A DNA stretch of 64,000 nucleotides from Bradyrhizobium liaoningense. Lineage in GTDB: Bacteria; Pseudomonadota; Alphaproteobacteria; Rhizobiales; Xanthobacteraceae. The first letter of the stretch is position 1, and the number at the start of each line of letters is the position of its first letter. Under the pieces are notes generated by a model that ran no database searches, was not told the origin of the DNA, and saw nothing but the letters and a program-made list of their open reading frames with translations. This document shows, in pieces, positions 59,206 through 64,000 of the stretch. A program made the position numbers and the translations under genes. Location of the stretch: NCBI RefSeq assembly GCF_018130955.1, contig NZ_JAFCJM010000004.1:62001-126000 (forward strand). Direction: 5' to 3'.

Positions 59206-59889
59206 ATGAGTTCTCTCGACATCACCGCCGGTTCGTCGATACGCCGCGATGAAACGGTTTTGATCGTTCTACTGCTCGCCTTCACCGGCGGTTACATCGA
59301 CGCCTACACCTGGATCATCCACGGCGTGATGGCGAACGCCCAGACCGCCAACCTGATCTTTCTCTGGGTGTATGCGATGACCGGCGACTGGGCGAGGGCG
59401 CTGCACTTCATACCGCCGATCCTCGCCTTCGCGGTCGGGATCGTGATGGCGGCCTGGTTGCGCCGCGTTGCGGCAGAGCGAGCCAGCGCGATCAGCACGT
59501 TGGTCGAGATCCTGCTCCTGATCGCGATCGGCATCCTGCACAATCGGCTGCCGGATCGTGCCGGAACACTCGGGATCTCGTTCGTCGCTGCCATGCAGGC
59601 ATCCATCTTCACCAAGGTCGAGGGCGCGGTTTGCAGCACGGTGATGATCACCGGCAACATGCGCCAGGCGATCGAGGCCGCCTTCGCGTCCGTCGCCGGA
59701 GCTGCCTCCAACGGAACGCTGCGCCGCTCGGGTATCCTGGCCGCGTTGTGCGCCGTCTTCGGCTTTGGCGCCGCGGTGGGTGCCTTCGCGACGAAAAACA
59801 TCCCCGATCTGACGCTGGGCATTCCGGTGATCGCGCTGTTGATCGTGCTGCTGCGCTGCGAAGCCGGGCGAGGCGAGGTGCGCGCATGA
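59206..59889 (+). CDS. DUF1275 (YoaK) family membrane protein
   Basis: A 227-residue membrane protein with about six hydrophobic segments. The start VLIVLLLAFTGGYIDAYTWIIHGVMANAQTANLIFLWV is the DUF1275 pattern; SFVAAMQASIFTKVEGAVCSTVMITGNMRQAIEA follows. Function is unknown. Its stop overlaps the SulP start by 4 nt (ATGA at 59886-59889), so the two are coupled. The FixK box lies 66 nt upstream of the ATG. Confidence 0.9.
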   Translation: MSSLDITAGSSIRRDETVLIVLLLAFTGGYIDAYTWIIHGVMANAQTANLIFLWVYAMTGDWARALHFIPPILAFAVGIVMAAWLRRVAAERASAISTLVEILLLIAIGILHNRLPDRAGTLGISFVAAMQASIFTKVEGAVCSTVMITGNMRQAIEAAFASVAGAASNGTLRRSGILAALCAVFGFGAAVGAFATKNIPDLTLGIPVIALLIVLLRCEAGRGEVRA

Positions 59890-61577
59890 ACGGACCAGCC
59901 GAGCCACATGTGAGCTGGATGCGGTTTTTCCCGCCGGCCGGCTGGCTTGCCGCCTATCGCGGTGAGTGGCTGTCGTCGGATGCGATTGCTGGCATCACGC
60001 TCGCCGCTTACGCGATCCCGGTTTCGCTGGCCTACGCCGCGTTGGCCGGCCTGCCGCCGCAGGTCGGAATCTACGGCTATATGCTGGGCGGCATCGGTTA
60101 TGCCTTGCTCGGATCGTCGCGGCAGCTCGCCATCGGTCCGACCTCCGCAATCTCCTTGATGATCGCCGGAACCGTCGGCGTGCTCGCCGGCGGCGATGTG
60201 GTGCGCTACGCGCAGATCGCGAGCCTTGCCGCCTGTGCGGTGGCGGTGCTGTGTTTCATCGCCTGGCTGTTCAAGCTCAGCGTCCTCGTTCGCCTGGTCA
60301 GCGACAGCATCCTGGTCGGCTTCAAGGCCGGGGCAGGGCTCACCATCATCATGAGCCAGTTGCCGAGCCTGCTCGGTGTTCCCGGCGGCGGCCATAATTT
60401 TTTCGACCGCGTCATCAAGCTCGCGGGCCAGCTCGGGGACATCAACCTCCTCATTCTGGGCGTCGGCGCGGTTGCGCTGCTACTCCTCCTACTCGGCGAA
60501 CGGTTTCTGCCGGGAAAGCCGGTCGGCATCACCATCGTGGCGCTGTCGATTGCGATGGCAACGCTCCTCGGATTGCCAGCCCTTGGCGTCCCCGTCACCG
60601 GGAAGATTCCCGAGGGACTGCCGTCACTCGCGTTGCCGACGTTTGGCCTGCTGGAGTTCGACGATCTCTTCCCGCTCGCTGCCGGCTGCGTGCTGCTGGC
60701 CTATATCGAGGGTGTCTCAGCCGCCCGCAGCTTTGCCGCCAAGCACGGCTATGCCCTCGACGTGCGGCAGGAATTTTTGGGGCTCGGGGCCGCGAACCTC
60801 GCTGCGGCCTTCGGTCACGGCTATCCCGTCGCCGGTGGCCTGTCGCAATCGGCCGTCAATGACAGCGCCGGCGCACGGACGCCGCTGGCGCTGGTGATCT
60901 GCTCGGTGACGCTTGGGCTGTGCCTTCTCTTCTTCACCGGGCTCTTGACCAATCTGCCCAAGGCGGTGCTCGCGGCCATCGTCTTTGCGGCCGTCTACCG
61001 CCTGGTAGACATTCGCGCACTGCTGCGGATGTGGCGGGTCAGCCGCATCGACTTCTATGCCGCGGCCATCGCGCTGGTGTCCGTGCTGCTGCTCGGCATA
61101 TTGCAGGGCGTCCTGCTGGCATCGATCGCGTCGATCTTCCTGCTGCTGGCGCGCGCCTCGCAGCCGAACGTCGCATTCCTCGGCCGGCTGCCCGGCAGCG
61201 GCCGCTATTCCGACCGCGCCAGGCACGAAGGCGTGGAACCTCTCATCGGGGTCATCGCGTTCCGCCCCGAGGCTTCGCTGCTCTACATCAATGCCGAGAC
61301 GATTCTCGAGACGGTGCTGGTCGCGCTCCGGAAGGCGCCGGACATCCGCCTGGTGGCCTGCGACCTTTCGGCGTCGCCCTATATCGATCTGGCGGGCGCC
61401 CGCATGCTGCGCGATCTCTACGACGAACTCGCCTCCCGCCGCGTCGCCTTCTGCATCGTTGGTGCGCACGCGCAACTGCGCGATCTCTTGCGGGCTGAGG
61501 GATTGGCGGAGAAGACCGACAGCGGTCAGTGGCTGCGATCGCTCGACAGCGTGCTCGGCGATAGCCCTGCCAAATAG
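59886..61577 (+). CDS. SulP-family anion transporter with STAS domain
   Basis: A 563-residue inner-membrane transporter. The N-terminal part has DAIAGITLAAYAIPVSLAYAALAGLPPQVGIYGYMLGGIGYALLGSSRQLAIGPTSAISLMI (the SulP signature), about 10 to 12 helices, and AAFGHGYPVAGGLSQSAVNDSAGARTPLAL. The C-terminal STAS domain (about residues 440-555) has FRPEASLLYINAETILETVL and DLSASPYIDLAGARMLRDLYDEL. Members carry sulfate, bicarbonate or dicarboxylates; the substrate here is not clear. It is coupled to the DUF1275 gene by 4-nt overlap. Confidence 0.92.
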   Translation: MNGPAEPHVSWMRFFPPAGWLAAYRGEWLSSDAIAGITLAAYAIPVSLAYAALAGLPPQVGIYGYMLGGIGYALLGSSRQLAIGPTSAISLMIAGTVGVLAGGDVVRYAQIASLAACAVAVLCFIAWLFKLSVLVRLVSDSILVGFKAGAGLTIIMSQLPSLLGVPGGGHNFFDRVIKLAGQLGDINLLILGVGAVALLLLLLGERFLPGKPVGITIVALSIAMATLLGLPALGVPVTGKIPEGLPSLALPTFGLLEFDDLFPLAAGCVLLAYIEGVSAARSFAAKHGYALDVRQEFLGLGAANLAAAFGHGYPVAGGLSQSAVNDSAGARTPLALVICSVTLGLCLLFFTGLLTNLPKAVLAAIVFAAVYRLVDIRALLRMWRVSRIDFYAAAIALVSVLLLGILQGVLLASIASIFLLLARASQPNVAFLGRLPGSGRYSDRARHEGVEPLIGVIAFRPEASLLYINAETILETVLVALRKAPDIRLVACDLSASPYIDLAGARMLRDLYDELASRRVAFCIVGAHAQLRDLLRAEGLAEKTDSGQWLRSLDSVLGDSPAK

Positions 61578-61704
61578 GGCCCGGGAACCAGTACACAGGG
61601 ACGAGCCGATCCGTCACCTACGTCCGGACCGGCTAAGCCATATCGCTGTTGCACCGCAAAGCCCGTGCCTTCGGCTGCGGATCGTCTCATGTCATGCGCG
61701 ACCG

Positions 61705-61718
61705 TTGACTTGGATCAA
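61705..61718. promoter_or_regulatory. FixK/FNR box TTGACTTGGATCAA
   Basis: It matches TTGA(T/C)-N4-ATCAA and stands 76 nt upstream of the decarboxylase ATG at 61795, with its centre 83 nt from it. This suggests low-oxygen induction of the decarboxylase. Confidence 0.78.
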
Positions 61719-61794
61719 TGGAGCGCGCCGCGCGCTACCCACGATCCATCATCACCTTTGCTCCAAAGGACCAGCAGGGATTCGGGAGAGAAAC

Positions 61795-64000
61795 ATGTCC
61801 AAGGACGCCAAGCCTGCACACAAGCGCATCGATCAGTTCTCTACCGGCCCGGGAGGGCGGGCCGACGATTGGCGCGATCTCGTGGAAACGGCAAAGGCAT
61901 GGGCGCGCGGCGGGGACCGCGCGAAGTACGATGCCGCGCTGGCCGATCTCTCGGTGACCGAGGAGTTTCACGGCTATCCCGGCCTGCATCTGATGGGAGC
62001 CCTGCGGGAAGCGGCCGCGACGGGCGATGCGGCAACTTCGCTCGCTCTTGCGACACGGCTGACGCAGGCGTTGACGACGCGGTCCTTCCGCCAGCACGCC
62101 GGCGACTGGAATGCAAGCGATGAGGGCAATGGCGAGACCCCCGATCTTGTACCGCAGGTGTTTGGGACGCATGCCGCGCGCCGTCCCTATTTCGAAACGC
62201 TGATCGTCACAGGTGTCCCGGCCGGCAGCTGGCCCGCGCTCGCCAACGAATGGCGCAAGCTGCGGCGTCCGGTCGATGCTTTCGTCTACGAACCCGTGAT
62301 CGTCGGCAGTCTCGAAGACGCCTTCTGCGCCACGCTCCTCAATCCCAACCTTGCAGCCGTCGTCATCAACGAGGGGTTCGGGCTGCGCTCGCGCCATGAT
62401 GCGCCGGTGCTCCGCTCCATGACTGCCGCCGCCGGTCTCAACGACGAATCCGACGCCTCGACGCTCCGGCTCGCCCACATCATCAAGCGCGTCCGTCCCG
62501 AACTCGACATCTATCTCATGTCCAACCGCGACGTGGAGGCGATGGCCGGCAATCCCGAGGCCAATGTCGCCCGCCGCATCTTCTATTCCATCGAGGACCT
62601 GCTCGAATTGCATCTCTCGATCCTCGAGGGCGTGCAGGATCGCTACGACACGCCGTTCTTCGACAATCTCAAAAAGTATGCGCAGCGTCCTATCGGAACG
62701 TTCCATGCGCTGCCGATCGCGCGCGGCAAGTCCGTCTTCAAGTCGGACTGGATCCGCGACATGGGCGAATTCTACGGCCTGAACCTGTTTTTGGCGGAAA
62801 GCAGCGCGACCACCGGCGGCCTGGACAGCCTGCTGGAGCCGACCGGCAACATCAAGAAGGCGCAGGACAAGGCGGCGCGGGCACTCGGCGCCGATCGCGT
62901 GTTCTTCGTGACCAACGGCACCTCGACGTCGAACAAGATGGCCGTGCAGGCGTTGCTCGCGCCCGGCGACATCGCGATCGTCGACCGCAACTGCCACAAG
63001 TCGCATCATTACGGAATGGTGCTGTCGGGCGCACAGCCGCTCTATGTCGAAGCGTTTCCGATGACGGAATATTCGATGTATGGCGCGGTGCCGCTGAAGA
63101 CCATCAAGCAGGCCCTGCTGAATGCCAAGGCCGACGGCCGGCTCGACCGGGTCAAGTTGCTCGACCTCACCAACTGCACCTTCGACGGCCACATCTACAA
63201 CACCCGCCGGGTGATGGAGGAATGCCTCGCCATCAAGCCGGACCTGATCTTCCTGTGGGACGAGGCCTGGTTCGGCTTTGCGCGCTTCTCGCCGTTCCTG
63301 CGGCGGCGCACCGGGATGGGAGCGGCCAACGAGATCGAGGCCTGGATGCTCGATCCGAAATCGGTCGAGGCCTATGAGAAGCAGCAGGCCGAGCTCGGCA
63401 AGAATCCGTCGGACGAGGTCTTGCTCAAGACCCGGCTGATTCCCGATCCGCGTAAGATTCGCCTGCGCGTCTATCAGACCAACTCGACCCACAAATCGAT
63501 GTCGGCGATCCGCCAGGGCTCCATGCTCGCGGTCAAGGACGTCGAATTCCACACGGTCGAGCAGCAGTTTAAGGAGGCCGTGTTCACGCACGCCTCGACC
63601 AGCCCGAACCAGCAGCTTATCGCGAGCCTCGACGTCTCGCGGCGCCAGATGGAGCTCGAGGGCTATGGTCTCGTCGCCAACGCCATGGAGATCGCGCTCG
63701 CGATCCGCCAGGCGGTCAACAACAATCCGCTGATCTCGAAGTATTTCCGCGTTCTCGGCGCCGACGCCATGGTGCCCGCCCAATATCGACAGAGCGGATT
63801 CACTGATTATCTCTCACCCGGCGTGAACTGGGCCAACACGCTGAAGAGCCTCGATGACGATGAATTCTGCCTCGATCCGACGCGCATGACGCTGGTATGC
63901 GGCACTGCCGGTTTCGACGGCACGCAGTTCAAAGGCATTTTGTCAAACGAGTACAACATCCAGGTCAACAAGACCTCGCGCAACTCGGTCCTGGTCCAGT
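61795..64000 (+). CDS. PLP-dependent Orn/Lys/Arg-type decarboxylase (3' truncated by window edge)
   Basis: An open frame of 735 codons running to the window end. It is a fold-type-I PLP enzyme of the ornithine/lysine/arginine decarboxylase family: an N-terminal wing-like part, then GADRVFFVTNGTSTSNKMAVQALLAPGD, DRNCHKSHHYG, IFLWDEAWFGFARFSPF with the cofactor-binding Asp, and the PLP Lys567 in QTNSTHKSMSAIRQGS. Family members are about 750-790 residues, so only the end is lost. Arginine, lysine or ornithine may be the substrate. GGGAGAG 6 nt before the ATG supports the start. It is the best partner for the AspT-type exchanger nearby. A FixK box precedes it. Confidence 0.93.
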   Translation, partial: MSKDAKPAHKRIDQFSTGPGGRADDWRDLVETAKAWARGGDRAKYDAALADLSVTEEFHGYPGLHLMGALREAAATGDAATSLALATRLTQALTTRSFRQHAGDWNASDEGNGETPDLVPQVFGTHAARRPYFETLIVTGVPAGSWPALANEWRKLRRPVDAFVYEPVIVGSLEDAFCATLLNPNLAAVVINEGFGLRSRHDAPVLRSMTAAAGLNDESDASTLRLAHIIKRVRPELDIYLMSNRDVEAMAGNPEANVARRIFYSIEDLLELHLSILEGVQDRYDTPFFDNLKKYAQRPIGTFHALPIARGKSVFKSDWIRDMGEFYGLNLFLAESSATTGGLDSLLEPTGNIKKAQDKAARALGADRVFFVTNGTSTSNKMAVQALLAPGDIAIVDRNCHKSHHYGMVLSGAQPLYVEAFPMTEYSMYGAVPLKTIKQALLNAKADGRLDRVKLLDLTNCTFDGHIYNTRRVMEECLAIKPDLIFLWDEAWFGFARFSPFLRRRTGMGAANEIEAWMLDPKSVEAYEKQQAELGKNPSDEVLLKTRLIPDPRKIRLRVYQTNSTHKSMSAIRQGSMLAVKDVEFHTVEQQFKEAVFTHASTSPNQQLIASLDVSRRQMELEGYGLVANAMEIALAIRQAVNNNPLISKYFRVLGADAMVPAQYRQSGFTDYLSPGVNWANTLKSLDDDEFCLDPTRMTLVCGTAGFDGTQFKGILSNEYNIQVNKTSRNSVLVQ

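Noticed and set aside
61735..63783. Minus-strand open frame of 682 codons
   Set aside because: It is antisense to the PLP decarboxylase, whose active-site motifs are clear.
1..64000. tRNA, rRNA, CRISPR arrays, insertion sequences, phage genes
   Set aside because: I looked for cloverleaf-like sequences, regularly spaced repeats, transposase motifs and integrase genes, and saw none I could support.

Overview
This is high-GC alphaproteobacterial DNA, most likely Bradyrhizobium or a close relative in the Nitrobacteraceae. The evidence is the strong G/C bias at third codon positions, a FixK-type regulator with matching FixK/FNR boxes, FixJ-type response regulators, IalB-like and DUF3141 proteins, and intergenic palindromic repeats of a kind familiar from Bradyrhizobium chromosomes. 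I see no rRNA, tRNA, CRISPR array, insertion sequence or phage gene, so this looks like an ordinary chromosomal segment rich in accessory metabolism.

Left part (1-11.7 kb): the end of an unknown gene, a repeat element, a cytochrome P450 overlapping a convergent DUF763 gene, a cupin-like protein, a PepSY membrane protein with a MarR remnant and a DUF2218 gene, two periplasmic solute receptors, and a TetR regulator with a perfect palindromic operator. A DUF1932 dehydrogenase, a cytosine-deaminase-like amidohydrolase and an NTF2-fold protein follow.

Catabolic operon (11.7-22.6 kb, minus strand) with a divergent LysR regulator (22.7-23.7 kb): eleven tightly packed genes encode a Dabb protein, maleylacetate reductase, an amidohydrolase, a 3-hydroxyisobutyrate-dehydrogenase-like enzyme, an intradiol (hydroxyquinol-type) dioxygenase, an FAD oxidase, a complete ribose-type ABC importer and a YCII protein. 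Together they look like uptake and breakdown of a compound that enters central metabolism through hydroxyquinol, maleylacetate and 3-oxoadipate.

Middle (23.7-38.6 kb): an amino-acid receptor, a small cysteine-containing secreted protein, a periplasmic L-asparaginase, an AaeB/AaeX/AaeA-like aromatic acid efflux operon, an acyl-CoA dehydrogenase, a GH172 (DUF2961) protein, an acyl-CoA ligase, a Baeyer-Villiger-type monooxygenase, a lytic transglycosylase, two overlapping micro-ORFs beside a genomic repeat, a MaoC protein and a secreted hypothetical protein.

Right part (38.6-64 kb): a low-oxygen (FixK/FNR) island. Six TTGA(T/C)-N4-(A/G)TCAA-type boxes sit 60-92 nt upstream of start codons. They serve a GNAT protein and an AI-2E transporter; a PhaC-like DUF3141, phosphotransacetylase, acetate kinase and FabI operon; a CoA-transferase/MaoC operon; divergent alpha/beta hydrolase operons including a double-domain secreted hydrolase and a phasin; an AspT antiporter and a DUF1275/SulP operon; and a PLP-dependent decarboxylase cut by the window end. 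The same stretch encodes a FixK protein and two orphan receiver proteins. The likely theme is survival in low oxygen: overflow acetate formation, fatty acid and polyester metabolism, and ion and amino-acid exchange.
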